NCBI GenBank assembly: GCA_947371755.1
Contig: CANBQT010000002.1
Span: 62,001-126,000, forward strand
Source: Chitinophagaceae bacterium
GTDB taxonomy: Bacteria > Bacteroidota > Bacteroidia > Chitinophagales > Chitinophagaceae
DNA: 64,000 nucleotides
Direction of reading: 5' to 3'
In this document: piece after piece, positions 1 through 9,297 of the stretch
Position numbering within the stretch: the stretch's first letter is position 1
Layout: the number at the start of each line of letters is the position of its first letter
Translations under genes and position numbers: made by a program
The notes under the pieces: model-generated
What the model was told of the DNA's origin: nothing
Seen by the model: only the letters and a program-made list of their open reading frames with translations
The model's database searches: none

Positions 1-469
1 TGATATTTCTCTCATCATCCAAAGCAATTCCTGCAGGTGCTATTTTATTGGGCCATTTTTTTCCTAGTACAATACTATCTTCTAGCTTTAATTTCTTTTC
101 ATGAATACTGTATTTTAAGATCCAGTTATCATGACCACCAGCAGCATAAAGGAACTTTTCATCCGCACTAAAAGCTAACCCATACCAACTTTTAGCAATC
201 GTTACCGAGTCCAAAATTTTCTCAGTAACAGGATCTATTAATTCGATACTCTGAACACTTTGACCATTATTGGTAACAGCCAATAACTTTTTTGATTTAC
301 TTACTGCCATATTAAGTGGCAAATCGCCCAATGGCAAACTTCTTCCAACAGGAGACAAACTCCAGCCATTTGGAAGGGTTCTTCTTGAAGCTGCTAAATC
401 ATCGGATTTCTGAGCAGCAATAAACTGTGCAGCAAATAAAGTAGTAACAATAATTAAAAGCTTCTTCAT
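1..469 (-). CDS. YncE-like beta-propeller protein, N-terminal part (cut by window edge)
   Basis: Partial gene; the start codon is the ATG read from 469 and the frame stays open to the left edge, giving 156 codons. Residues 1-19 are a signal peptide (MKKLLIIVTTLFAAQFIAAQ), so the product is exported. What follows (GWSLSPVGRSLPLGDLPLN, then repeats such as LAVTNNGQSVQSIELIDP and FLYAAGGHDNWILKYSI) resembles the start of a YVTN/YncE seven-bladed propeller. In Bacteroidota this N-terminus usually belongs to proteins with a C-terminal alkaline-phosphatase-type domain, but that part lies outside the window, so the enzymatic half is inferred. The neighbouring 515-1120 gene points the same way, 45 bp upstream of this start. 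Confidence 0.75.
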   Translation of the reverse strand, partial: MKKLLIIVTTLFAAQFIAAQKSDDLAASRRTLPNGWSLSPVGRSLPLGDLPLNMAVSKSKKLLAVTNNGQSVQSIELIDPVTEKILDSVTIAKSWYGLAFSADEKFLYAAGGHDNWILKYSIHEKKLKLEDSIVLGKKWPNKIAPAGIALDDERNI

Positions 470-514
470 AAAGAAAAATTATAAAGCAAATAAAATCAAT
501 AGGTTCTTATAAAA

Positions 515-1120
515 TTAGGGTTGCTGTTTTTTAAATTCAAATGACCTTAGCACTTTAAATTTAAAACCTTCCTGTTCTGTTGGAACTACGCGATATTGAA
601 TTTGTCTTATCATTCCATTCGGTGCAAACGCAACACTATCTACCTTTTGATAAACGGGAAAACGGCGCATCACATTCCCTTCTACCAAACTATATTCATC
701 GTGACCTTTATATCCAATAGAAAGCTTCATGTCGTCCATGATATCTGGAAAAATAATTGGACGAATTCCCTGGTTTTTATCGGAATAAATCCCAAATACT
801 TTCCCGTAACCATTTACATCGCTACTGTACACATACATAATCAGATCGGGAAAACCATCGTTATTGAGGTCGTCTGATTCTGTAGATAAAATTCTACCTT
901 TTATTTCAATCGTTATTTCTCTAGAACCAGCTTCAAAACCAATAGGCGTAATACTAAGATTATTTTTTTCGGGACTCTTGTTTGTACAAAAAACCCGATA
1001 CCCAGCCTTACCCACTTTCATAGTGGTGTCAATTCTTCTATACTGTGCATTAAGCACATTTATTGCAATAAGAATACATCCAAATGCCAATAAAAATCTT
1101 TTAAACAACATATTTCTCAT
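515..1120 (-). CDS. Hypothetical secreted protein with FG-GAP-like segment
   Basis: The 201-residue product begins with a signal peptide (MRNMLFKRFLLAFGCILIAINVLNAQ) and is probably periplasmic or surface exposed. Near residue 85 the stretch DLNNDGFPDLIMYVYS looks like the calcium-binding Asp/Asn-rich loop of FG-GAP/VCBS propeller repeats, but only one such loop is visible. I do not recognise a family for the rest. It lies 45 bp upstream of the propeller gene on the same strand and could be cotranscribed with it. No function is proposed. Confidence 0.6.
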   Translation of the reverse strand: MRNMLFKRFLLAFGCILIAINVLNAQYRRIDTTMKVGKAGYRVFCTNKSPEKNNLSITPIGFEAGSREITIEIKGRILSTESDDLNNDGFPDLIMYVYSSDVNGYGKVFGIYSDKNQGIRPIIFPDIMDDMKLSIGYKGHDEYSLVEGNVMRRFPVYQKVDSVAFAPNGMIRQIQYRVVPTEQEGFKFKVLRSFEFKKQQP

Positions 1121-1172
1121 TTTTTAAACGGCCATCAAGTTAGCTTTTTTTTAAAAGAAGTGTAAAACCTTC

Positions 1173-4100
1173 CTACATATTTCTGCGATACTGACCTCCA
1201 ACTTCGTACAAAGCATGGGTAATTTGACCTAATGAGCAATATTTTACTGTTTCCATTAATTCATCAAAGATATTTTCGTTATGTATGGCTACTTTCTTTA
1301 AACGTAATAAGGCTGCCTCGCTTTTCTCTTTATTGCGCTTTTGGAATTGTAAGAGGTTCTGAATTTGTTGTTGTTTTTCTTCGGTTGTGGAACGAATGAC
1401 TTCTCCGGGCAAAATAGTTGGGCTTCCTTTTTTATTCAAAAAAGTATTCACGCCAACAATTGGCAATTCTCCAGTATGTTTTAATGTTTCGTATTGAAGG
1501 CTTTCTTCTTGAATTTTATTTCGCTGATACATCCTTTCCATGGCTCCTAATACCCCGCCTCTCTCAGTTAAACGATCAAATTCTAATAATACCGCTTCTT
1601 CCACCAGATCTGTCAATTCTTCCATTAAAAAACTTCCCTGGTTTGGATTTTCGTTCTTGGCAGTTCCAAGTTCTCGGTTAATTATAAGCTGAATGGCCAT
1701 TGCCCTTCTTACACTTTCTTCAGTTGGTGTGGTTATTGCTTCATCATAAGCATTCGTATGAAGACTATTGCAATTATCGTAAATAGCATATAGGGCTTGA
1801 AGCGTGGTGCGTATATCATTAAAATCAATTTCCTGGGCGTGCAAACTCCTTCCGCTTGTTTGTATATGATATTTTAATTTTTGGGAACGATCATTACCCT
1901 GGTACTTATATTTGATGGCTTTAGCCCAAATTCGTCTTGCTACCCTACCAATTACGCTATACTCTGCGTCCATCCCATTACTAAAAAAGAAAGAAAGATT
2001 TGCTGCAAAATCATCAATATGCATGCCTCTACTTAAATAGTATTCTATGTAGGTAAATCCATTGGATAAAGTAAATGCCAACTGTGTAATTGGGTTGGCA
2101 CCTGCTTCAGCAATATGGTACCCACTGATACTAACACTATAAAAATTCCGAACTTTCTCATCTATAAAATACCGTTGCACATCTCCCATTAATTTTAAAG
2201 CAAACTCAGTTGAGAAAATACAAGTATTCTGGGCTTGATCTTCTTTTAAAATATCCGCTTGCACAGTACCTCTTACTTGTTGAAGTGCCGCTGCTTTAAG
2301 CTTTTGATAAATCTCCCTTGGAAGCACTTCATCCCCTGTGATACCTAATAATTTTAAACCGAGTCCATTATTTCCTTCTGGTAATCGTTCGGGTGAAGTG
2401 GGATTATAATAAATAGGACGTATCTCAGTTTTGTATTTATTTTTCAAGTAAGCCTCAACTTCCTGCCAGCCATTGTTTTCATCGATATATTTTTCACACA
2501 ATTGATCGATTGCCGCATTCATAAAAAAGGCCAGTATGATAGTGGCTGGGCCATTTATCGTCATGCTTACAGATGTCTTTGGATCACAAAGGTCAAATCC
2601 GCTATACAATTTCTTTGCATCATCTAAAGTAGCTATGCTTACGCCACTATTACCCACTTTCCCATAGATATCAGGCCTTGGATCTGGATCTTCCCCATAT
2701 AACGTAACACTATCAAATGCTGTCGATAAACGAATGGCTGGCTGGCCCATTGATACATAATGAAAGCGTTTATTGGTGCGCTCTGGTCCACCTTCGCCTG
2801 CAAACATCCGGGTAGGGTCTTCGCCCTGCCTTTTCAACTCAAATGAACCAGCTGTATAAGGAAATTCTCCAGGTACATTTTCTTGTAATTGCCATTTTAA
2901 GATATCGCCCCAGTCTTTATATTTAGGTAAAGAAATTTTGGGAATTCTTGTGCCACTTAAAGTGATGTTCACCAAAGACTGTTGTATTGTCTTATCTCTC
3001 ACTTGATATTCAAAAAAGTCGGAGTTATATTTTTTAATGATTGTAGGCCATTCCTCCATTAATCTTTTGCATTCAGGATTCAACTTTCCCTCAAAATGAT
3101 TTTTCATTCCCCTCAAAAGCTCGCCGGCATTTTGGTCTTTTAAAGTAGTATCATTTTGTATCAACTGAATAGTTCCATTGATCTGATATAATTTACTTGC
3201 AATAGCAGCTTGCTCTGTTGCCCATGCATCATAACTTCTATTCTGTTCTGCTATTTCTGATAAATAACGAACTCTTTTGGGAGGGATGATTTGAGTTTGA
3301 GTAGCAACCTCTCCTTTTAACCAAGTACTGGGATCAGGACCAAATTGAACCCCTGTTTTTAAAACAATTGTATTAACTAGTCGAATAAATAATTCATTGA
3401 TGCCAAGGTCGTTAAACTGTGCTGCAATAGTTCCAACAATGGGCAGTTCATCGTCTTTAACATTCCATAGATTATGATTTCGTTTATACTGTTTTCGAAC
3501 GTCATGTAATGAATCTAATGCTCCTGCTTTGTCGAATTTATTGATACAAACAATATCTGCATAATCCAACATGTTTATTTTTTCTAGCTGAGATGCAGCA
3601 CCATATTCCGGCGTCATGATATATAAACTCAAATCGCAGAAATCCAAAATGCTTGCGTCACTTTGTCCAACACCAGCACTCTCTAAAATGATCAAATCAA
3701 ACCCAGTATGTTTACAGATATCAATGGCATCCTGCATATAAGCACTCAAGGCAGTATTGTCATCACGCGTTGCCATGCTGCGCATATAAACCCTCGCATT
3801 TGAAATAGAATTCATTCTTATCCGATCGCCCAACAATGCACCTCCCGTTTTTTTCTTAGAAGGGTCCACTGAAATCACTGCAATTGTTTTGTCTAAAAAA
3901 TGTTGCAAGAACCTTCTAACTAATTCATCTGTAACAGAACTCTTCCCTGCCCCACCTGTTCCAGTAATACCTAAAACTGGAATCTTTTTCTGCTCCTCTG
4001 TGAGAATGATTGTATGAAACCCATTTACATTTTCTGCATTGGTGATTTGCCTGGCAACTTTTCGTATATCTTTTTTCTCATCCAATTTCAAAGAATGGAC

Positions 4101-4547
4101 ATAATTGAATGTTGAGGGCAATTCAAAATCGCATTGTTTAATTAAATCTTCAATCATTCCTTCCAGTCCCATCTGGCGACCATCATCTGGGCTATAAATC
4201 CTACTTATTCCATATTGATGTAACTGCCTCACTTCTTCGGGCAAAATTGTGCCCCCACCTCCACCAAATATTTTAATATGACTGCAGCCATTTTGATCCA
4301 ATAGGTCTTTCATGTATTTAAAAAACTCTAGATGCCCACCTTGATAGGATGTTATAGCAATACCCTGCACATCTTCCTCAATGGCACACTCTACAATTTC
4401 AAGAACACTTCTATTATGACCAAGATGGATAATTTCAGCTCCTTTAGATTGCATGATCCGGCGCATGACATTAATGGCTGCGTCATGCCCATCAAACAAA
4501 CTTGCGGCCGTAACAATCCTGATCTTATTCTTTGCTATATAAGCCAT
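1173..4547 (-). CDS. icmF: Fused isobutyryl-CoA mutase (IcmF-type, methylmalonyl-CoA mutase family)
   Basis: Adenosylcobalamin-dependent acyl-CoA mutase of 1124 residues with the IcmF order. A B12-binding domain comes first (residues 1-140, FDGHDAA with Asp19 and His21). A MeaB-like G-protein chaperone follows (190-400; Walker A GTGGAGKS at 196-203, NKFD at 336-339). The TIM-barrel mutase domain makes up the rest. Where methylmalonyl-CoA mutase has the substrate-carboxylate contacts Tyr89 and Arg207, this protein has Phe582 (RMFAGEG) and Gln773 (DQAQNTCIF) by eye alignment; those residues characterise isobutyryl-CoA mutases. It should therefore interconvert isobutyryl- and n-butyryl-CoA, although automated annotation often says methylmalonyl-CoA mutase. 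It stands alone, with no acyl-CoA partners adjacent. Confidence 0.9.
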   Translation of the reverse strand: MAYIAKNKIRIVTAASLFDGHDAAINVMRRIMQSKGAEIIHLGHNRSVLEIVECAIEEDVQGIAITSYQGGHLEFFKYMKDLLDQNGCSHIKIFGGGGGTILPEEVRQLHQYGISRIYSPDDGRQMGLEGMIEDLIKQCDFELPSTFNYVHSLKLDEKKDIRKVARQITNAENVNGFHTIILTEEQKKIPVLGITGTGGAGKSSVTDELVRRFLQHFLDKTIAVISVDPSKKKTGGALLGDRIRMNSISNARVYMRSMATRDDNTALSAYMQDAIDICKHTGFDLIILESAGVGQSDASILDFCDLSLYIMTPEYGAASQLEKINMLDYADIVCINKFDKAGALDSLHDVRKQYKRNHNLWNVKDDELPIVGTIAAQFNDLGINELFIRLVNTIVLKTGVQFGPDPSTWLKGEVATQTQIIPPKRVRYLSEIAEQNRSYDAWATEQAAIASKLYQINGTIQLIQNDTTLKDQNAGELLRGMKNHFEGKLNPECKRLMEEWPTIIKKYNSDFFEYQVRDKTIQQSLVNITLSGTRIPKISLPKYKDWGDILKWQLQENVPGEFPYTAGSFELKRQGEDPTRMFAGEGGPERTNKRFHYVSMGQPAIRLSTAFDSVTLYGEDPDPRPDIYGKVGNSGVSIATLDDAKKLYSGFDLCDPKTSVSMTINGPATIILAFFMNAAIDQLCEKYIDENNGWQEVEAYLKNKYKTEIRPIYYNPTSPERLPEGNNGLGLKLLGITGDEVLPREIYQKLKAAALQQVRGTVQADILKEDQAQNTCIFSTEFALKLMGDVQRYFIDEKVRNFYSVSISGYHIAEAGANPITQLAFTLSNGFTYIEYYLSRGMHIDDFAANLSFFFSNGMDAEYSVIGRVARRIWAKAIKYKYQGNDRSQKLKYHIQTSGRSLHAQEIDFNDIRTTLQALYAIYDNCNSLHTNAYDEAITTPTEESVRRAMAIQLIINRELGTAKNENPNQGSFLMEELTDLVEEAVLLEFDRLTERGGVLGAMERMYQRNKIQEESLQYETLKHTGELPIVGVNTFLNKKGSPTILPGEVIRSTTEEKQQQIQNLLQFQKRNKEKSEAALLRLKKVAIHNENIFDELMETVKYCSLGQITHALYEVGGQYRRNM

Positions 4548-4618
4548 TTTACTGCTTCATTGAACAGTAAAAATACATGATTGGAAGCAATAGTTAACAC
4601 TTGTTAGTTTAATTGGGG

Positions 4619-4996
4619 TTATAATTTTGTCCAATAGATAGTTTTGGAAAAAATGCCTTTTCGAGCAATTATCTTAATTCGGTTGGCTTCCAATACTAAT
4701 TCACAATTGGCTGTTTGATGCTTGGTAGGATTTGTCATTTCAGAAACCCATTTTCCATTCACAAACTCTAGGTCTTTCATTATTACAATTTTCTTTACTG
4801 CTCCAACGCCAATAAAGCCTTTCTCGAATCTGGAAATTTCTACAATACCCCCCTCTTCAGTTTTCCACTTACCGCTGAAGTCATCTGTTGCCTTTTGTGA
4901 AAACGCAACGTTACTTAACAAAATCAAAAATAAAAACGAAATAAATAATCTGAGAATAGTTTTTAGCAGCTGATTATTTGAACTGGTTTCTTTCAT
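4619..4996 (-). CDS. DUF2147-like small secreted protein
   Basis: 125 residues with a signal peptide or single N-terminal membrane segment (ILRLFISFLFLILLSNVAFSQ). The mature part DFSGKWKTEEGGIVEISR, then NGKWVSEMTNPTK and a closing FSKTIYWTKL, fits the compact beta-rich DUF2147 family (GKW..E.GG.VEI at the front, a W near the end). The biochemical role of that family is unknown. It is monocistronic, between icmF and a divergently oriented membrane-protein gene. Confidence 0.6.
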   Translation of the reverse strand: MKETSSNNQLLKTILRLFISFLFLILLSNVAFSQKATDDFSGKWKTEEGGIVEISRFEKGFIGVGAVKKIVIMKDLEFVNGKWVSEMTNPTKHQTANCELVLEANRIKIIARKGIFSKTIYWTKL

Positions 4997-5088
4997 GGTA
5001 TTCCATTGATTCTAATAACCGAATTTAAAAGGCAGGTTTAAAATTAGAGAATAAATCTGTACAGTTTTAACTGATATTTGAATCGAAT

Positions 5089-5562
5089 ATGATAAAACAC
5101 AAACCTAAAGAATGGATTAAGCGTTACCTGCCTTCTGAGATTGCAGGAACTATTACAGCTTTACTAGCAGCATTCATTGCAAAATATGCAGGATACAATG
5201 CAATCATCATAGCATTTGCAGGTTCATTAGGAGAAGCTATTGGGTTTTATGCAATGATCTTTATTAAACAAGTAATTTCTGTAAAAAAGGAATTGAGTAT
5301 TCCCAATAATAAGCAATTAGGTTTTCAAAACTATGGAATCATCATTGCCAAGATTTTATTAGAATTCGGTCCCGCTGGGTTGATAGATGATTTTATTGTG
5401 CGTCCTTTCTTTATGTATTGGTTTCCGATACTTTTAAACAATTTTACATTGGGAATCTTAGCAGGTAAAATTGCGGGTGATGTTTGTTTTTATTTTTTGG
5501 TAATCTTGAGTTATGAGTTGATTAAAAAGAAAAAGGGAATTAAAAATAATGACGCCAATTAA
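5089..5562 (+). CDS. Hypothetical integral membrane protein
   Basis: 157 residues with about four hydrophobic segments (residues about 17-37, 42-62, 85-115, 118-147) separated by Lys/Arg-rich loops and a highly basic tail (ELIKKKKGIKN). I do not recognise the family and see no catalytic motif. Its last codons overlap the tail of the decayed gene on the other strand by 23 bp, so the two are convergent. The start ATG at 5089 is preceded by an A/T-rich stretch. Confidence 0.6.
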   Translation: MIKHKPKEWIKRYLPSEIAGTITALLAAFIAKYAGYNAIIIAFAGSLGEAIGFYAMIFIKQVISVKKELSIPNNKQLGFQNYGIIIAKILLEFGPAGLIDDFIVRPFFMYWFPILLNNFTLGILAGKIAGDVCFYFLVILSYELIKKKKGIKNNDAN

Positions 5563-5916
5563 ATAATACTCTAGCATTAATATTCCATATAGGTTTTAAT
5601 ACAATAGGATCATACGCATTAGGTACTAAGACTTCCGTAATTTTAGGAATATCTACACCAAAAGAAAATTGAATTTTTAAGTTTGAGGCCTGATCCTGAG
5701 AAAATGACCTTAATGGCACATACTCAAGTAGTGGGAAATCAAATTGTGTACTTCGATAAGTTACCAAAGCTGATTTAATAAAGTACGATACGCTGGTTTC
5801 ATTTGTTGAATGGCAAGCATAGCAATGTACCGGTGTTCAGGATAAACCCATGCACTCGACTTTACAACTGAACACAAAAGGCAACAACAAATAATGAGTC
5901 TAGAAATGATTTTCAT
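5540..5916 (-). pseudogene. Remnant of a secreted/outer-membrane protein gene with a large internal deletion
   Basis: Two coding scraps join here. From ATG 5916 a 51-residue frame starts with a signal peptide (MKIISRLIICCCLLCSVVKS), continues AWVYPEHRYIAMLAIQQ and stops at TAA 5761-5763. Beginning at 5767 in a different frame, an ORF reads TQFDFPLLEYVPLRSFS through to NINARVLFNWRHYF, a C-terminus ending in aromatic Phe like an outer-membrane beta strand. An N-terminus and a C-terminus meeting at a frame break suggest one gene that lost its middle; that both came from the same gene is inference. The ATG overlaps the upstream GNAT stop codon (ATGA), so it was the second gene of that operon. Confidence 0.55.
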
Positions 5917-6368
5917 AGAACTACTTTTTTATGCATACAAACACTATTCTCAACATTTTCATATTGTCCATAATTGGGGGTGATTTTAAACCCGATTTTT
6001 TGATAAAGTTGGATGGCTTCGGGTTGATTCTTGCCCGTTTCAAGTATACAATTATCGAATCCTAGTTCACCAGCCCATTTTTCAAGATTCTCTACTACCA
6101 TTTGCGCATAACCTTTTCTTCGAAATTCCGGAAGTACAAACATTCTTTTAATTTCCATGATTCCATTATCCCATTCTCGAATAGCGCCGCAAGCAATTGC
6201 AGAATGATGGTGGTATACTAGAATAACATATTTGATCTTGTCGGTCTTATTAAACTGCGCATAAAAAACATGATCTTCACCATCTCTTAATGCCAGATCA
6301 GCATCTAATAATGATACTAAAGTTTGGAAATCAGTATTACCAGAATCCGTTTTAACTATTTGTATCAT
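5913..6368 (-). CDS. GNAT family N-acetyltransferase
   Basis: 151-residue acetyl-CoA-dependent acyltransferase fold. Motif A is visible as EIKRMFVLPEFRRKGYAQMV (residues 91-110), with the RRKGYA pyrophosphate-binding turn. It is followed by the motif B-like segment ETGKNQPEAIQLYQKIGF, where the Tyr typical of the family sits. The substrate cannot be read from the sequence. Its TGA overlaps the ATG of the decayed gene downstream, indicating translational coupling in the ancestor. Confidence 0.85.
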   Translation of the reverse strand: MIQIVKTDSGNTDFQTLVSLLDADLALRDGEDHVFYAQFNKTDKIKYVILVYHHHSAIACGAIREWDNGIMEIKRMFVLPEFRRKGYAQMVVENLEKWAGELGFDNCILETGKNQPEAIQLYQKIGFKITPNYGQYENVENSVCMHKKVVL

Positions 6369-6462
6369 ACTTTTTAATCTTAAAATTTCGGATGGTTATG
6401 GAATGATTTTTTATGTCTAACTGAACTAAAAATTTACTTAACTTCATTTTCAACTCCAACAT

Positions 6463-7413
6463 ATGTCATTCGAAGTATTTGTAGACCATCGCCAAAATGC
6501 TCCAGTTATTACACTGAAGGATCTTCACAACCAAACTACTGCTGAAATTTACGCATTTGGTGGAATATTAAATGCATTTAGCATTACAAATCAGGGAAAA
6601 AATCAGAACCTAGTTGCTGGATTTAATTCAGTAGTTGATGCTCAGGAAAATATCACAAACGGCTTTAAAAGTGCCAAGCTTTCCCCTTTTGTTTGCAGAA
6701 TGGGAGCAGGTAAATATCAATGGGATGATGAATCTTTTAAAATAGAAAAATGGTTTCTTGGAAACCATGCCATTCATGGGATCATTTATGATGCGACATA
6801 TCAAATTCAATCCACAAGGGCAGATGATAAAAGTGCCAGTGTAGAATTATATTATTCTTATCCCGGAAATGAAAAGGGCTATCCTTTCCCATATCTCATA
6901 CAAATATTATGGAAACTGGAGACTGGAAATAAGCTTTCTGTAACTACCACTATAACTAACGCTAGTGCCATTGCCATTCCTGTATCCGATGGTTGGCACC
7001 CCTATTTTACTTTGGGCGATTCGGTTGATGATTATACATTACAAATCGATACTAAGCAACAGGTTGAATTTGATTCAGAACTTATTCCAACTGGTGTTTT
7101 AATAAATGATGAGCGATTCACAAATGGTCTGTTGATGAAAGGTGTTTTTCTAGATAATTGTTTTTTACTGGATAAAAACTTCATACATCCAAGATGTACC
7201 CTCAGTAATAAAAATTTACAACTCACCATTGTGCCATCTATTAATTATCCTTACATGCAATTCTATACTCCTGATGATAGGGAAAAAATTGCCATAGAAA
7301 ATTTAAGCTCTGCTCCAGATGCATTTAATAATAAAATGGGGCTCCAGATTTTGGAACCCCAGGAAACTATAAATTTCAGTACATCTTATATTGCTACCGT
7401 TCTTTACTTATAA
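6463..7413 (+). CDS. Aldose 1-epimerase family protein
   Basis: 316 residues with the galactose-mutarotase-like beta-sandwich signature. FVCRMGAGKYQW is followed by the His region GNHAIHGIIYD (near residue 100), the WHPYF active-site motif (SDGWHPYFTLGD, near residue 180) and the C-terminal segment with the catalytic Glu (IAIENLSSAPDAFNNKMGL). The family interconverts alpha and beta anomers of hexoses, in the cytoplasm here as no signal peptide is seen. The exact sugar is unknown. It converges with ridA; the two stop regions overlap by 6 bp. Confidence 0.88.
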   Translation: MSFEVFVDHRQNAPVITLKDLHNQTTAEIYAFGGILNAFSITNQGKNQNLVAGFNSVVDAQENITNGFKSAKLSPFVCRMGAGKYQWDDESFKIEKWFLGNHAIHGIIYDATYQIQSTRADDKSASVELYYSYPGNEKGYPFPYLIQILWKLETGNKLSVTTTITNASAIAIPVSDGWHPYFTLGDSVDDYTLQIDTKQQVEFDSELIPTGVLINDERFTNGLLMKGVFLDNCFLLDKNFIHPRCTLSNKNLQLTIVPSINYPYMQFYTPDDREKIAIENLSSAPDAFNNKMGLQILEPQETINFSTSYIATVLYL

Positions 7414-7794
7414 TTTTTCTACTGCAATCATACTGATTTCAACATTTACACCTCTGGGCAATCCTTTAACGGCAACAGTTTCTCGTGCTGGGAAATCGCC
7501 TGAAAAGTAGGTGCCATACACTGCATTAACCTGAGCGAATAAAGACATATCACTCAAAAAAATAGTAGTCTTTACAACATGTTCGAAGCTAATTTTGGCC
7601 TCGTCCAAAACTGCCTGAATATTTTTCATTACCTGGTGTGTTTCGGCTTCTAAATTACTTTGTTCCAACTCTCCTGTTTCAGGAACAAATGCAACCTGCC
7701 CGCTTAAAAATACCATTCCATTAGCACGAACTGCCTGACTATATGGTCCGATTGGTGAAGGTGCTTTATCTGTGTTGATGACTTGTTTTGGCAT
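7408..7794 (-). CDS. ridA: RidA family reactive-intermediate deaminase
   Basis: 128 residues from the ATG at 7794 (the frame could be extended to a TTG at 7815, but family members start like MPKQVINTDKAPSPIGPYSQ). SPIGPYSQAV near the start and the Arg-containing LPRGVNVEISMIAVE at the end are hallmarks of YjgF/RidA proteins, which hydrolyse 2-aminoacrylate-type enamines and imines released by PLP enzymes. The Arg of the LPRG segment is the carboxylate-binding residue of active RidA. It probably acts as a cytoplasmic trimer. Confidence 0.92.
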   Translation of the reverse strand: MPKQVINTDKAPSPIGPYSQAVRANGMVFLSGQVAFVPETGELEQSNLEAETHQVMKNIQAVLDEAKISFEHVVKTTIFLSDMSLFAQVNAVYGTYFSGDFPARETVAVKGLPRGVNVEISMIAVEKL

Positions 7795-7844
7795 ATATTT
7801 TAATTTGTATGGCAATTTGCTGCATTTCCATCAAGCTACCAACC

Positions 7845-7852
7845 TAAATTTG
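7845..7852 (+). promoter_or_regulatory. Bacteroidota-type -7 promoter element
   Basis: TAAATTTG is an exact match to TAnnTTTG, 17 bp ahead of the ATG at 7870. A TTTG lies at 7816-7819, somewhat far for the -33 element. It would drive the 3-HCDH-like gene and tsaB. Confidence 0.5.
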
Positions 7853-7869
7853 CTAACTAATAAAAACAA

Positions 7870-8499
7870 ATGCAAATTGTTGTAAAAGCAAGCAAGGAAC
7901 AGAAGGCTACTCTGGAATCGATGGAGTGGAAAGAAGGTCTGCAATTTCAATGGGTAACAAATGGACAATACCCAGATGATGCAGTTGCATACTTCGATCT
8001 TTGCTTTGAAGAAGAAGGTTGGACATTTGAAAACATACAATCATCCCTGGTATTTGTGAATGCAGTTTATCAATCTTCCAATGAATTACCAGCTAATGCC
8101 ATTCGCATGAATGCCTGGAATAGTTTTCTAAACAGGCCAATTTGGGAAATTGCATCCGGTAATGATGTAAATAGTCAAGGTGGTTTAGAACTCCTGGAAA
8201 AAATAGGCCGAAAAGCTGTGGTAGTTCCTGATGAACCTGGGTTTATTGCAGCCAGAGTTATTGCCATGATCGTCAATGAAGCATATTTTGCATTAGAAGA
8301 AGAGATTAGTTCCAAAGAAGAAATTGATATTGCCATGAAATTGGGAACTAATTACCCATTCGGTCCTTTTGATTGGGCTGGTATCATTGGACTTTCAAAA
8401 ATTGCGAAACTTCTGGAAATACTATTTTTAAAAGATGACCGATATGCAGTAGCTCCAGCACTTTTAAGGGAGCTGACTATTCAAAATACTTCCAATTGA
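7870..8499 (+). CDS. 3-hydroxyacyl-CoA dehydrogenase C-terminal-domain-like protein
   Basis: 209 residues. The second half (residues about 115-200) matches the 3HCDH C-terminal domain: VVPDEPGFIAARVIAMIVN, then EIDIAMKLGTNYPFGPFDWA, the part that contacts the substrate and makes the dimer. The first 100 residues show no intact GxGxxG dinucleotide motif, so the NAD-binding half is degenerate and dehydrogenase activity is doubtful. It is followed 9 bp later by tsaB and probably shares its promoter. Its role is unknown; a binding or regulatory function for acyl-CoA is possible. Confidence 0.75.
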   Translation: MQIVVKASKEQKATLESMEWKEGLQFQWVTNGQYPDDAVAYFDLCFEEEGWTFENIQSSLVFVNAVYQSSNELPANAIRMNAWNSFLNRPIWEIASGNDVNSQGGLELLEKIGRKAVVVPDEPGFIAARVIAMIVNEAYFALEEEISSKEEIDIAMKLGTNYPFGPFDWAGIIGLSKIAKLLEILFLKDDRYAVAPALLRELTIQNTSN

Positions 8500-8508
8500 A
8501 ACTAAATA

Positions 8509-9192
8509 ATGGCGCTAATTTTACAAATTGATACCGCAACCGAACACGCTAGTATTTGCCTTAGCAAAAATGGTGTTCCTATCCTCTCGAAAGTAAGTAT
8601 GGATCAGAAAAACCATGGTTCATTTCTACAACCTGCCATTCAAGAATTAATGACAAAATACGGTCAACAATTGTCAAACTTAGATGCCATTGCAGTATCC
8701 GAAGGGCCTGGTTCATATACTGGTTTGAGGGTGGGACTAGCTTCTGCTAAAGGGCTTTGTTATGCCTTACAAAAACCTTTAATAACTATTAATACATTGA
8801 AAATCATAGCGATATCAGTAATTAAGTCTGCCGGCGATACTGCAAATAACTATCTGTATGTACCTATGATTGATGCGAGAAGGATGGAAGTGTTTACTGC
8901 CATATATGATAATAAACTAAATGTTATTGAAGCTCCAAACGCAAAAATTCTCGATGAGGACTCATTTGTATCTGTTTTGAAGGATCATTCGGTAATTTTT
9001 AGTGGGTCTGGTTCTGTTAAATTTCAACCTATATGTAACCATCATCATGCTATATTTTCAAAAGTGCAACACCAGGCAGAAGATATGAGTGAATTGGCAT
9101 TCAATGCTTTAGAAGAAAAGAAATTTGCAAATTTGGCCTATTGCGAACCCTATTATTTAAAATCTTTTTATTCGCCACCTCCAAAAAAATGA
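8509..9192 (+). CDS. tsaB: tRNA threonylcarbamoyladenosine biosynthesis protein TsaB
   Basis: 227 residues with the ASKHA-type opening LILQIDTATEHASICLSKNG and the conserved SEGPGSYTGLRVGLASAKGL near residue 65, diagnostic for TsaB/YeaZ. TsaB is the non-catalytic partner that dimerises with TsaD and recruits TsaE to put the t6A37 modification on ANN-decoding tRNAs. Its length is normal for the family. It sits directly behind the 3-HCDH-like gene; tsaC, tsaD and tsaE are not in this window. Confidence 0.93.
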   Translation: MALILQIDTATEHASICLSKNGVPILSKVSMDQKNHGSFLQPAIQELMTKYGQQLSNLDAIAVSEGPGSYTGLRVGLASAKGLCYALQKPLITINTLKIIAISVIKSAGDTANNYLYVPMIDARRMEVFTAIYDNKLNVIEAPNAKILDEDSFVSVLKDHSVIFSGSGSVKFQPICNHHHAIFSKVQHQAEDMSELAFNALEEKKFANLAYCEPYYLKSFYSPPPKK

Positions 9193-9236
9193 CCTTTCTA
9201 TTACATATATTGGCAAATTATTTAATTTAAAAACCG

Positions 9237-9244
9237 TAATTTTG
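9237..9244 (+). promoter_or_regulatory. Bacteroidota-type -7 promoter element
   Basis: TAATTTTG fits TAnnTTTG and lies 53 bp ahead of the arsR-type start. A TTG sits 24 nt upstream of it. A run of seven C (9291-9297) directly abuts the start codon at 9298. Confidence 0.5.
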
Positions 9245-9297
9245 TATGAGATTTAAATTTAATTAATTCATTATTCTTAACGCTAAAACTCCCCCCC

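Noticed and set aside
596..1127. Two plus-strand ORFs of 87-93 codons opposite the 515-1120 gene
   Set aside because: Complementary shadows: the minus-strand gene has a signal peptide and a protein-like composition, the others do not.
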